Assembly: GCF_000307025.1 (NCBI RefSeq)
Contig: NC_018584.1
Span: forward strand, 1,612,001-1,676,000
Reading direction: 5' to 3'
Origin: Listeria monocytogenes ATCC 19117
GTDB lineage: Bacteria; Bacillota; Bacilli; Lactobacillales; Listeriaceae
Length of the DNA stretch: 64,000 bases
In this document: positions 21,377 through 28,692 of the stretch, one piece after another
Layout: each line of letters begins with the position of its first letter
Numbering within the stretch: position 1 is the stretch's first letter
The notes under the pieces: generated by a model
Told to the model about the DNA's origin: nothing
The model's input: the letters and a program-made list of their open reading frames with translations, nothing else
Databases searched by the model: none
Translations under genes and position numbers: made by a program

Positions 21377-21406
21377 TTTATAACATACCGTTAAAAATGC
21401 TGTCAA
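21377..21406 (-). promoter_or_regulatory. Promoter of tyrS
   Basis: Minus strand TTGACA (21406-21401), 18 bases, TATAAA (21382-21377). The -35 ends only two bases from the ccpA stop codon. Confidence 0.75.
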
Positions 21407-21407
21407 C

Positions 21408-22415
21408 TTATTTTTTTTCTTTAGTCGTACCACGTAGTTTTTCACTATGTGGTAAGATAACTGTTTTTTCATCTACTTCTTCACTCGTCATCAACTTTGT
21501 TAGTAGACGCATAGCCACGGCGCCGATATCGTATAAAGGTTGTACGATTGTCGAAAGTTGCGGGCGTGACATTAATGTTAATTTCGTATTGTTGCTTGTC
21601 ATTACTTCTAAGTCTTCTGGGACTTTGATTCCAGCATCAAGCGCGGCATTCAAAATACCAATAGCTAGTTCATCATCTGCAACTACCACTGCATTTGGTT
21701 TTTTAGACAAGGCACTTAATTCTGCCCAAACTTTTACACCTGCATTGTAGTTATATTTCGCTTCAATAATGTAGTCTTCTTGATAAGAAATTCCAGCTTC
21801 TTCTAATGCTTCTTTGTAACCAGCTAATTTCATTTCGCGATTGACCGGCTCGTTTAGAGAACCACTTACAAAAGCGATTTGCTTATGACCATTATCTACA
21901 AAACGTTTCACCGCTTCTTTTGTTGCTTGTTTGTAATCGATGTTTACAGAAGCAAATTTATTTTCCATATCAACGGCTCCTGCTAAAACTACTGGCGCTG
22001 GAGAACGGTCAAATTCTTCTTGTAATTGTTCTGAAATACGTTCGCCCATGTAAATAATTCCGTCCACTTGTTTACCAAGAAGCGTGTTAAGTACTTGAAG
22101 TTCTTTATCCTCATTTTCGTCCGAATTGCTGAGGATAATGTTGTATTTATACATTGTCGCAATATCTTCAATCCCACGAGCAAGCTCTGCATAAAACACG
22201 TTAGAAATATCTGGAATAATAACACCAACTGTAGTTGTACGTTTGCTCGCTAGGCCTCTAGCTACAGCATTAGGACGATACCCTAATTGATTAATAACAT
22301 CTAGTACTTTTTTTCTTGTTACTGGTTTAACATTCGGATTGCCGTTCACTACCCGAGATACCGTTGCCATAGAAACATTCGCTTCTCTTGCAACATCATA
22401 AATTGTTACATTCAT
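21408..22415 (-). CDS. ccpA: Catabolite control protein A
   Basis: LacI-family global regulator of carbon metabolism that binds cre sites with HPr-Ser-P. The N-terminal helix-turn-helix ([20 protein letters not shown]) and hinge helix (VARGLASKR) are followed by the periplasmic-binding-protein-like domain (about 60-330). Length 335 aa. It carries a perfect cre just downstream of its own promoter. There is no terminator between it and the tyrS leader, so its transcript probably runs into the tyrS T-box. Gene order aroA-ccpA is shared with Bacillus. Confidence 0.96.
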   Translation of the reverse strand: MNVTIYDVAREANVSMATVSRVVNGNPNVKPVTRKKVLDVINQLGYRPNAVARGLASKRTTTVGVIIPDISNVFYAELARGIEDIATMYKYNIILSNSDENEDKELQVLNTLLGKQVDGIIYMGERISEQLQEEFDRSPAPVVLAGAVDMENKFASVNIDYKQATKEAVKRFVDNGHKQIAFVSGSLNEPVNREMKLAGYKEALEEAGISYQEDYIIEAKYNYNAGVKVWAELSALSKKPNAVVVADDELAIGILNAALDAGIKVPEDLEVMTSNNTKLTLMSRPQLSTIVQPLYDIGAVAMRLLTKLMTSEEVDEKTVILPHSEKLRGTTKEKK

Positions 22416-22461
22416 CTCTATTCACTCTCCATATTCATTATTTTAATGGCTCTACCTACCA

Positions 22462-22477
22462 TTGTAAACGTAAACAA
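22462..22477. promoter_or_regulatory. Perfect cre site at ccpA
   Basis: TTGTAAACGTAAACAA fits the cre consensus WTGNAARCGNWWWCAW at every position. It lies about 16 bases downstream of the ccpA -10, so bound CcpA would block elongation or open-complex escape: autorepression. Confidence 0.85.
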
Positions 22478-22492
22478 ACTAGCCTTCCTTTA

Positions 22493-22521
22493 ATAATACG
22501 ATAACTTTTTTCGATATGCAA
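22493..22521 (-). promoter_or_regulatory. Promoter of ccpA
   Basis: Minus strand TTGCAT (22521-22516), 17 bases, TATTAT (22498-22493), about 80 bases before the start codon, with the cre site in between. Confidence 0.7.
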
Positions 22522-22616
22522 TTGTTTTTACTCTTTATTTTCATTTATTTTCATATCAAAACGGCATTATTACACAAAATTAAATGCCGATAGAATATGA
22601 GTTGTTAATAGCAAAA

Positions 22617-22646
22617 CAAAAAACCTTGGAATCCCAAGGTTTTTTG
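22617..22646 (-). terminator. Terminator of aroA
   Basis: AACCTTGG/CCAAGGTT stem with T6 on the minus strand. It separates aroA from ccpA. Confidence 0.85.
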
Positions 22647-22649
22647 ATG

Positions 22650-23735
22650 TTACTTTATTTTATGTGGTACTAAATTACTTGCTAAAATTGCATTCCAGAA
22701 TTCTTCAAATTCAGGAATATCCATTTGTTGTGCAGAATCCGATAATGCAACTGCAGGATCTGGATGAACTTCAGCCATCACGCCATCTGCCTCGATAGCT
22801 AGAGCAGCTTTTGCGCATGGAAGTAATAAATCTTTTCGACCAGTAGAATGCGTCACATCAACCATAACTGGTAAATGAGTTTCTTTTTTCAAAATTGGAA
22901 CGGCAGAAATATCAAGTGTATTTCTTGTCGCTTTTTCATATGTGCGGATACCTCGTTCGCATAAGATGATTTTGCCATTTCCTTGTGACATGATATATTC
23001 AGCAGCACCAATGAATTCTTCGATTGTAGCAGATAAACCACGTTTTAGTAAAATGGGTTTGTCCACACGGCCAGCCGCTTTTAGTAATTCGAAGTTTTGC
23101 ATGTTTCTTGCACCAATTTGAATAACATCTACATAATCAAGTGCAACTTCAATATCAGCCGGCGTAACGATTTCACTAATAACACCTAAACCGTATTCAT
23201 CAGATACACGTTTTAAAATTTTCAGTCCTTCTAAACCTAATCCTTGGAAGTCATATGGGCTAGTACGAGGTTTAAATGCGCCGCCACGAATAAGTTTTAA
23301 GCCTTTCGCTTTAATGGATTCAGCGACCGCAGCAACCTGTTCATAAGATTCCACTGAACATGGACCGAAAACAAATACTGGTTCGCCATTCCCGATTGGC
23401 AATCCTTTTACTGTAACTATCGTATCTTCTTTTTTGTTTTTTCTAGAAACGAGTAATGCTTTAGAGTGATCTTCTTCTTGAAGCTCTAATCCCGCTTTAA
23501 AAATTTCTTTAAATAATTTTTGAACCGTACTATCTTCAAAAGGTCCTTCATTTGCTGCAAGAATCGTGTTAAGCATTTCTCTTTCACGTAATGGATCAAA
23601 ACGAAGAGAACCTTGAGTTCCTTTAATTTTGCCAATTTCTTGTACCAAATTAGCGCGTTTGCTAATTAATTCTAGCAAATCAATATTTAATTGATCCACC
23701 TGTGTTCTAAGTTCCTCTAAATTTGTATTAACCAT
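22650..23735 (-). CDS. aroA: Bifunctional chorismate mutase / DAHP synthase
   Basis: First enzyme of the shikimate pathway fused to a chorismate mutase. Residues 1-90 form an AroQ-type mutase helix domain ([19 protein letters not shown]); residues 100-361 form the type I beta DAHP synthase barrel with [22 protein letters not shown] and KRGLSAT. In B. subtilis the mutase domain is the sensor for chorismate/prephenate feedback. Length 361 aa. It supplies chorismate to the trp operon 30 kb away. The symbol follows Bacillus usage (aroG elsewhere). Confidence 0.95.
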   Translation of the reverse strand: MVNTNLEELRTQVDQLNIDLLELISKRANLVQEIGKIKGTQGSLRFDPLREREMLNTILAANEGPFEDSTVQKLFKEIFKAGLELQEEDHSKALLVSRKNKKEDTIVTVKGLPIGNGEPVFVFGPCSVESYEQVAAVAESIKAKGLKLIRGGAFKPRTSPYDFQGLGLEGLKILKRVSDEYGLGVISEIVTPADIEVALDYVDVIQIGARNMQNFELLKAAGRVDKPILLKRGLSATIEEFIGAAEYIMSQGNGKIILCERGIRTYEKATRNTLDISAVPILKKETHLPVMVDVTHSTGRKDLLLPCAKAALAIEADGVMAEVHPDPAVALSDSAQQMDIPEFEEFWNAILASNLVPHKIK

Positions 23736-23778
23736 TTAACTTCCACCCTTCTAAAAATCTGCTCCAAGATTATTTCTC

Positions 23779-23807
23779 ATTATAGAGGAAAACAGATAAT
23801 TTGTCAC
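23779..23807 (-). promoter_or_regulatory. Promoter of aroA
   Basis: Minus strand GTGACA (23807-23802), 17 bases, TATAAT (23784-23779). Confidence 0.7.
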
Positions 23808-23916
23808 GAATCCACTTTTATACTTAATCGCTTTTAAGCATTAAAGTGAATAATGTAAAACTAATGTTAACATGTTTTAAATCAAATTACAAGCAGATAA
23901 TGTATTTTTTCCTAAT

Positions 23917-23946
23917 AAAAAAACAGCCCCGTAAGGCTGTTTTTTG
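23917..23946 (-). terminator. Terminator of ytxG-ytxH
   Basis: AAAAAACAGCC/GGCTGTTTTTT stem with T-run on the minus strand. Confidence 0.88.
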
Positions 23947-23954
23947 AACTAAGT

Positions 23955-24479
23955 TTATTTTACTTCTTTTTTTACGTCAGAAGCAATTTTTTTCGCTTCG
24001 TCTTTGCCTTCATCTACTGCTTTTTTTGCTTCTTTTTTCGCTTTGTCAGCTGCTTTTTCTACATCGTCCGCAGCGTCTTTTGCTTCATTTTTCACAGCGT
24101 CTGCCGCTTGTTTCGCAGCTTCTTGGTTTTCTTCTTTGTTTTGTGAAACAACTTCTTTCACGGCTTTGCTTTGTTTAGAAACAGTATCTGCTAATTTACC
24201 GGATTTGTCTTTCACTACATCTACAAATCCACCAGCAGAATCAACTAATTTATCTTTTGTTCCTTTGGCTACACCACTGATTTCGATACCTTTTTCATAA
24301 GCAACATCTTTCCATTGGTTGCCTTTTTCTTTAATTGTATCAACTTGTGTATTTAAGTCCTCGCGTAGTTCTTTACCTGATTTAGGTGCAAATAGAAGTG
24401 CTGCGGCTGAACCAACGATTGCACCAATTAAACCACCGATTAGAAAATCTTTTGTATTAATACCATCTTTTTCTGCCAT
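23955..24479 (-). CDS. YtxH-family general stress protein
   Basis: 174-aa protein with a glycine-rich hydrophobic segment near the N-terminus (about residues 13-33, LIGGLIGAIVGSAAALLFAP) and then a long Lys/Ala/Glu/Asp-rich helical tail, like LEA-type and YtxH stress proteins. Function unknown; probably membrane-associated. ATG 24479 follows GGAGGG at 7 bases and was chosen over the upstream ATG at 24494, which lies within that site. Second gene after ytxG, 21 bases apart, under the sigma-B-type promoter. Confidence 0.85.
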   Translation of the reverse strand: MAEKDGINTKDFLIGGLIGAIVGSAAALLFAPKSGKELREDLNTQVDTIKEKGNQWKDVAYEKGIEISGVAKGTKDKLVDSAGGFVDVVKDKSGKLADTVSKQSKAVKEVVSQNKEENQEAAKQAADAVKNEAKDAADDVEKAADKAKKEAKKAVDEGKDEAKKIASDVKKEVK

Positions 24480-24500
24480 GTTAAATCCCTCCAAATTATA

Positions 24501-24956
24501 TTAGAAATTAGATTGTTCTGCTGCTTCTTTTGCTGCTTCTTTCGCTGCTTTATTTGCTTTCATCTTTTCTCTAAAAGAAAGAATTGAATTGCTAATTGAG
24601 ACAGCTTGAGAAATCTTCGCTTCGTTTTGCTCTACTTTGTTTGTTGCGAGTGTTGCTAGTTCGCGAACAGATTGACTTAATCCTAGTAAAGAAGTCCCAA
24701 TGTCACCAACTGCATCAAAAACTGGATCCACTTTCGCAACTTTGCCATTTACATCTTCTAGAAGTGTATTGGTCTTATCAAGCAATTTTTGTGATTGTCC
24801 TGTAATCCCTTGTACTTCTACTGTTATTTTTTCTAACGATTTAGCTACCTCATCCATTGTTTGGGAAGTTGATTTTAACGTTTTTCCCAAGTAGATGGCA
24901 ATAACTAAAAGCGCAATTGCGGCAATAAGCGCTGCAATATACAAGATTACTATCAT
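24501..24956 (-). CDS. DUF948 (YtxG-like) membrane-anchored stress protein
   Basis: 151 aa: one N-terminal transmembrane helix (about residues 4-24) followed by a coiled-coil tail with regular heptads (TMDEVAKSLEKITVEVQGIT...) and a Lys/Ala-rich C-terminus. This is the DUF948 pattern of B. subtilis YtxG, a general stress protein of unknown function. First gene of the pair with the YtxH protein and directly downstream of a consensus sigma-B promoter. Confidence 0.85.
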   Translation of the reverse strand: MIVILYIAALIAAIALLVIAIYLGKTLKSTSQTMDEVAKSLEKITVEVQGITGQSQKLLDKTNTLLEDVNGKVAKVDPVFDAVGDIGTSLLGLSQSVRELATLATNKVEQNEAKISQAVSISNSILSFREKMKANKAAKEAAKEAAEQSNF

Positions 24957-24984
24957 CTATCCACACCTCCATATTCCTTTTTCT

Positions 24985-25010
24985 ATACCCTGAGTATTCC
25001 CCTCTAAAAC
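24985..25010 (-). promoter_or_regulatory. Consensus sigma-B promoter of ytxG-ytxH
   Basis: Minus strand GTTTTA (25010-25005), 14 bases, GGGTAT (24990-24985): a full -10 match and near-full -35 match to the sigma-B consensus, 28 bases before the ytxG start. Confidence 0.85.
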
Positions 25011-25130
25011 TTTCTTCTCTAATGATCTATGTACAAAATACAAAAAAGAAAAGGTATTAGCTTCATTTTAGCAAGTAACTGCCGAAAAATAAACTAATAA
25101 GAAAGAAACCGGTTAATTTGTTGTAGAAGG

Positions 25131-25158
25131 TTGCTTTTAGCGTAATTTGGAGTAAAAT
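25131..25158 (+). promoter_or_regulatory. Promoter of the M29 aminopeptidase gene
   Basis: TTGCTT (25131-25136), 16 bases, TAAAAT (25153-25158), followed by a 53-base leader. Confidence 0.55.
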
Positions 25159-25211
25159 AGATACAGGCTGCTTTTTGCCTATTTTTAGTTAAAATTTAGG
25201 GAGGTTACAAG

Positions 25212-26324
25212 ATGAGAGACGCAAGAATCGAAAAATTAGCACATAATTTGATTAACTATTCCGTCAAACTTGGCGCTGGAGAAAAAGTATTAATTGAAAA
25301 CTTCGGTGTTCAAAAAGAATTAGTGATGGCTTTAGTAGAAGAAGCATACAAAGCTGGCGGTTTCCCGTTCGTTTCCTTAAAAGAACCACAAATTGACCGC
25401 GCGATGATGCTCGGAGCTGATAGTTCCCAATATGCAAAAATTGCTGAATTCGAAGGCAACGTGATGAAAGAAATGGATGCTTACATAGGTTTACGTGCTG
25501 GCGATAACATCAATGAAACATCCGATGTCCCAGCAGATAAATTGAAAATCCACGGAGAAACAGTTGGCAAAATGCATTCTGATATTCGTGTGAAACAAAC
25601 AAAATGGGTTGTACTTCGCTATCCAAGTTCCTCCATGGCGCAACTTGCCAAAATGAGCACTGCTGGTTTTGAAGATTTCTACTTTGACGTGTGTAACTTA
25701 GATTACGGAAAAATGAGTGACGCAATGGATGGATTAGTAGAACTAATGAATAAAACAGATAAAGTACACTTAGTTGGACCAGGAACAGATTTAACATTTA
25801 GTATTAAAGATATTCCGGCAATTAAATGTGCTGGCGAAATGAATATCCCCGACGGTGAAGTATTTACTGCACCAGTTCGTGATTCTATCAATGGAACACT
25901 TACTTATAACACACCATCTCCTTACCAAGGCTTTACGTTCGAAAATGTATCTTTCACGTTTAAGGATGGAAAAATCATCGAAGCGACTGCGAATGATACA
26001 GCTCGTATTAACAAAGTCTTAGATACAGATGAAGGCGCGCGCTTCGTTGGCGAATTCGCTATTGGGGTTAACCCATTCATTCACGAACCAATGCAAGATA
26101 TTCTTTTTGATGAAAAAATCGAAGGAAGTTTCCACTTTACGCCTGGTCAATGTTACGACGAAGCTTTTAATGGCAACCAATCTGCTATTCACTGGGATTT
26201 AGTTAACATTCAACGTGCCGATTACGGCGGCGGCGAAATTTACTTTGATGATGTTCTCATTCGTAAAGATGGTATTTTCGTCCTTCCAGAATTAGAAGCA
26301 CTTAATCCAGAAAACTTAGTATAA
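25212..26324 (+). CDS. M29-family aminopeptidase (AmpS/PepS type)
   Basis: Cytoplasmic metal-dependent leucyl/broad aminopeptidase. Signature segments of M29 are present: NIPDGEVFTAPVRDS, NGTLTYNTPSPYQG, ELGVNP-like EFAIGVNPFI, and a late HWDLV. Length 370 aa, at the short end for AmpS relatives (about 410). GGGAGG precedes the ATG. Single gene with its own promoter and terminator. Confidence 0.9.
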   Translation: MRDARIEKLAHNLINYSVKLGAGEKVLIENFGVQKELVMALVEEAYKAGGFPFVSLKEPQIDRAMMLGADSSQYAKIAEFEGNVMKEMDAYIGLRAGDNINETSDVPADKLKIHGETVGKMHSDIRVKQTKWVVLRYPSSSMAQLAKMSTAGFEDFYFDVCNLDYGKMSDAMDGLVELMNKTDKVHLVGPGTDLTFSIKDIPAIKCAGEMNIPDGEVFTAPVRDSINGTLTYNTPSPYQGFTFENVSFTFKDGKIIEATANDTARINKVLDTDEGARFVGEFAIGVNPFIHEPMQDILFDEKIEGSFHFTPGQCYDEAFNGNQSAIHWDLVNIQRADYGGGEIYFDDVLIRKDGIFVLPELEALNPENLV

Positions 26325-26362
26325 AAAAAAGACGCTTAGGATTAATTCCTAAGCGTTTTTTA
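26325..26362. terminator. Bidirectional terminator between aminopeptidase and peroxiredoxin genes
   Basis: ACGCTTAGGA/TCCTAAGCGT stem with A-run and T-run on either side, between convergent genes. Confidence 0.92.
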
Positions 26363-26364
26363 GT

Positions 26365-26910
26365 TTAAACAATTGTTTTTTCACCGGGTTGCCAGTTGAT
26401 TGGGCACAGTCCACCTGTTTGAAGAGCTTGTAAAACTCTTAAAACTTCATCCACTTCCCGCCCGATATTATTATGGTGCACCACTTCGTACTGGATTTCA
26501 CCTTTTGGATTGATAATGAAAAGACCGCGCAATGCTACGCCCTCTTCCTCAATTAATACACCGTAATCACTAGCTACTTGATGATTCGTATCCGCAGCGA
26601 GTGGGTAGTTTAATCTACCAATACCACCTTCTTTAATCGGTGTATTCGTCCATGCAAGATGCGAGTGAATTGTATCTGTAGAAGCGCCAATTATGCGGGC
26701 ATTTAATGCATCAAATTCATCTGACCGAGCGGAAATAGCAACAATTTCTGTCGGACAAACAAATGTAAAGTCCATTGGATAGAAAAAGAGAATCGTCCAT
26801 TTATCGTCTTCTATATTTTTTTCTAGACTTACTTTCCCAAAAGTCTGATTTGGCATAACAGCTTCCATTTCAAATCTTGGAGCTTGTGTGCCTACTAAAC
26901 GTTCTGCCAC
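26365..26910 (-). CDS. Typical 2-Cys peroxiredoxin (AhpC/Prx family)
   Basis: Detoxifies peroxides; 181 aa. Peroxidatic C52 is in FTFVCPTEI and resolving C169 in GGLCPINWQPG near the C-terminus. There is no ahpF next to it, so thioredoxin is the likelier donor. Monocistronic. A Per-box-like element lies just upstream of its -35, suggesting peroxide induction through PerR. By recall this is lmo1604. Confidence 0.93.
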   Translation of the reverse strand: MAERLVGTQAPRFEMEAVMPNQTFGKVSLEKNIEDDKWTILFFYPMDFTFVCPTEIVAISARSDEFDALNARIIGASTDTIHSHLAWTNTPIKEGGIGRLNYPLAADTNHQVASDYGVLIEEEGVALRGLFIINPKGEIQYEVVHHNNIGREVDEVLRVLQALQTGGLCPINWQPGEKTIV

Positions 26911-26958
26911 TTTTATCCCTCCATTAATTATGTAGTTGTATTTTGTATCACATGATAT

Positions 26959-26987
26959 ATTTTAATACACCTAAGAAATACTGTAAA
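26959..26987 (-). promoter_or_regulatory. Promoter of the peroxiredoxin gene
   Basis: Minus strand TTTACA (26987-26982), 17 bases, TAAAAT (26964-26959). Confidence 0.65.
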
Positions 26988-26994
26988 GCTTTAT

Positions 26995-27009
26995 TTATAC
27001 TAATTACAA
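26995..27009. promoter_or_regulatory. Per-box-like operator
   Basis: Minus-strand TTGTAATTAGTATAA matches the Per box TTATAATNATTATAA at 12 of 14 defined positions and lies 7 bases upstream of the -35 of the peroxiredoxin promoter. Confidence 0.55.
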
Positions 27010-27011
27010 AC

Positions 27012-27046
27012 AAGAAAAAAGCACGCCAACGAATCGGCATGCTTTA
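27012..27046 (-). terminator. Terminator of murC
   Basis: AAAGCATGCC paired with GGCGTGCTTT (one G-T pair) and a T-run on the minus strand. Confidence 0.8.
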
Positions 27047-27054
27047 TTTAGTTA

Positions 27055-28398
27055 TTAATTAATCGCGCTTTTTTTCAAATCAGCTTCTGTCAAAACTTCA
27101 TGATCAAGTACTTTTTCATAAGCGGCTTGGAATTTTTGAACGTCCCCTGCTCCCATGAATAAAATAACAGCTTCTGGGTATTTCAAAAGTTCTTCTGTAT
27201 GCTCTTCTTTGATAATGTGGTTTCCTTTTGTTTTGTGCGCTAAATCAGCAATCGTTAAATTCCCTGTTTTTTCACGCGCGGAACCAAAGATATCACAAAG
27301 ATACACTTCATCCGCTAAATTCAAGCTGTCCGCAAAACCTTGTAAGAATGTGCGAGTTCGCGTGAATGTATGCGGCTGAAAAACAGCAACTACTTTTTTG
27401 TCAGGATATTTTTGTCTAGCAGCATTTACTGTAGCACGGATTTCTGATGGATGGTGCGCGTAATCATCTACTAATACTTGATTAGCTTTTTCTGTAATAC
27501 TAAATCTTCTTTTGACACCTTCGAAAGTTTTTAATTCCTTTTTCACGTCTTCCACTGGTAGACCTTCATAATCACAAAGTGCAATAACACTTAAGGCATT
27601 TAATACATTATGGTCTCCGTAAGCTGGAATTTCAAACGAACCTAAGAACTCGCCGCGATGATACACGTCGAATTTTGTTCCAGTTGTTTCTTTGATTACA
27701 TTTTTAGCTTGGAATTCGTTTTCCTCGCCAAAACCAAAGTAAATAATCGGTATATCTAAAGTAAGCTTACGTAATTCAGCATCGTCCCCTAAGGCAAATA
27801 CAGCTTTTTTCACTTGTTTACCCAGTGTTTCGAATGCGTTAAATACATCATCCACGCTCTTGAAATAGTCTGGATGATCCCAATCAATATTCGTCATAAT
27901 TGCATACGTAGGTTTATAAGCAAGGAAATGACGTTGATATTCACACGCTTCAAGTGCAAAATATTCCGCTCCTTTTGTCCCGCTTCCAGTACCATCACCG
28001 ATTAAATAAGAAGTTGGACGAATCGCACCAACAACATGCGAAAGTAAACCAGTTGTCGACGTTTTACCATGAGAACCAGTTATCGCAATACTTGTATAGC
28101 CATCAATTAATTGACCTAAAAATTTATGATATCGAATCACCGGAAGCCCAAGCTCCAGTGCACGCTCAATTTCTTCATGTGTATCTGGGAATGCATTCCC
28201 AGCAATAATTGTTAGGCCTTCTTGAATATTATCAGCCGAAAAAGTCATAATCGGAATTTGCTTTTCTTCTAATGCTTTTTGTGTAAAGAAATATTTATCC
28301 ACATCGCTGCCTTGCACTTGGAAACCTTTATCATGCAGGATTTGAGCAAGTGCACTCATCCCTGACCCTTTTATTCCAACAAAATGATAGATAGTCAT
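27055..28398 (-). CDS. murC: UDP-N-acetylmuramate--L-alanine ligase
   Basis: Adds the first residue of the peptidoglycan stem peptide. The N-terminal UDP-binding Rossmann loop ([11 protein letters not shown], residues 8-18), the ATP loop GSHGKTS (108-114) and the C-terminal ligase domain are present. Length 447 aa from the ATG at 28398, with GGGGG 8 bases upstream. An in-frame ATG at 28413 overlaps the stop of a short upstream ORF (TAATG). It lies downstream of sftA, as in Bacillus, but has a separate promoter and a leader of about 170 bases. Confidence 0.97.
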
Positions 28399-28412
28399 TA
28401 TTTGAACCCCCA

Positions 28413-28514
28413 TTAATTTATCTTGAAGAGGGTGCCTAAAAAAAACATGTTAACTGTTAAGCACCAAGTCTTAACTTTGAAAACAGTATAAAGTCTCCGT
28501 TTTCTAGACATCAT
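28413..28514 (-). CDS. Possible small leader ORF upstream of murC (33 aa)
   Basis: Candidate microprotein beginning [12 protein letters not shown], with a basic N-terminus and a hydrophobic C-terminal half (about residues 17-30). Its TAA overlaps an in-frame upstream ATG of murC as TAATG, the geometry of translational coupling. The frame stays open upstream to a GTG at 28567, close to the predicted transcription start. Against it: no ribosome binding site before the ATG pair. It may equally be an accidental frame in a regulatory leader. Confidence 0.25.
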
Positions 28515-28573
28515 CTTACGTTCTAATTGTGTTTTATGTTTGAATTCTAGTTGAGTCAATAATTCACCAGCTT

Positions 28574-28582
28574 ATTATATCA
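28574..28582 (-). promoter_or_regulatory. Extended -10 promoter of murC
   Basis: TGATATAAT on the minus strand is a perfect TG-N-TATAAT; TTTTCT at 17 bases is a weak -35. Confidence 0.55.
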
Positions 28583-28692
28583 CTTTCCATGTAAATAGAA
28601 AAATCTTTCAGCGAATATAAGCGAAATTACTCATGAAAATAGCCATTATTTGTAAAACTAATTAAGTAATATGTTAGTTTAGTACTACAAAA

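Larger units (their letters stand above)
28399..28692 (-). other. murC leader and sftA-murC intergenic region
   Basis: 294 bases. From sftA it holds no obvious terminator, then an extended -10 promoter (28582-28574), then a leader of about 170 bases with a 33-codon ORF and a GGTGC/GCACC pair enclosing TTAACAGTTAA and a T8 run. The leader may be regulatory; no known RNA family was recognised. Confidence 0.5.

Noticed and set aside
24004-24300. 98-residue plus-strand ORF rich in Ser, Ala and Phe
   Set aside because: It is the antisense shadow of the Lys/Ala-rich tail of the YtxH protein and has no promoter or ribosome site.
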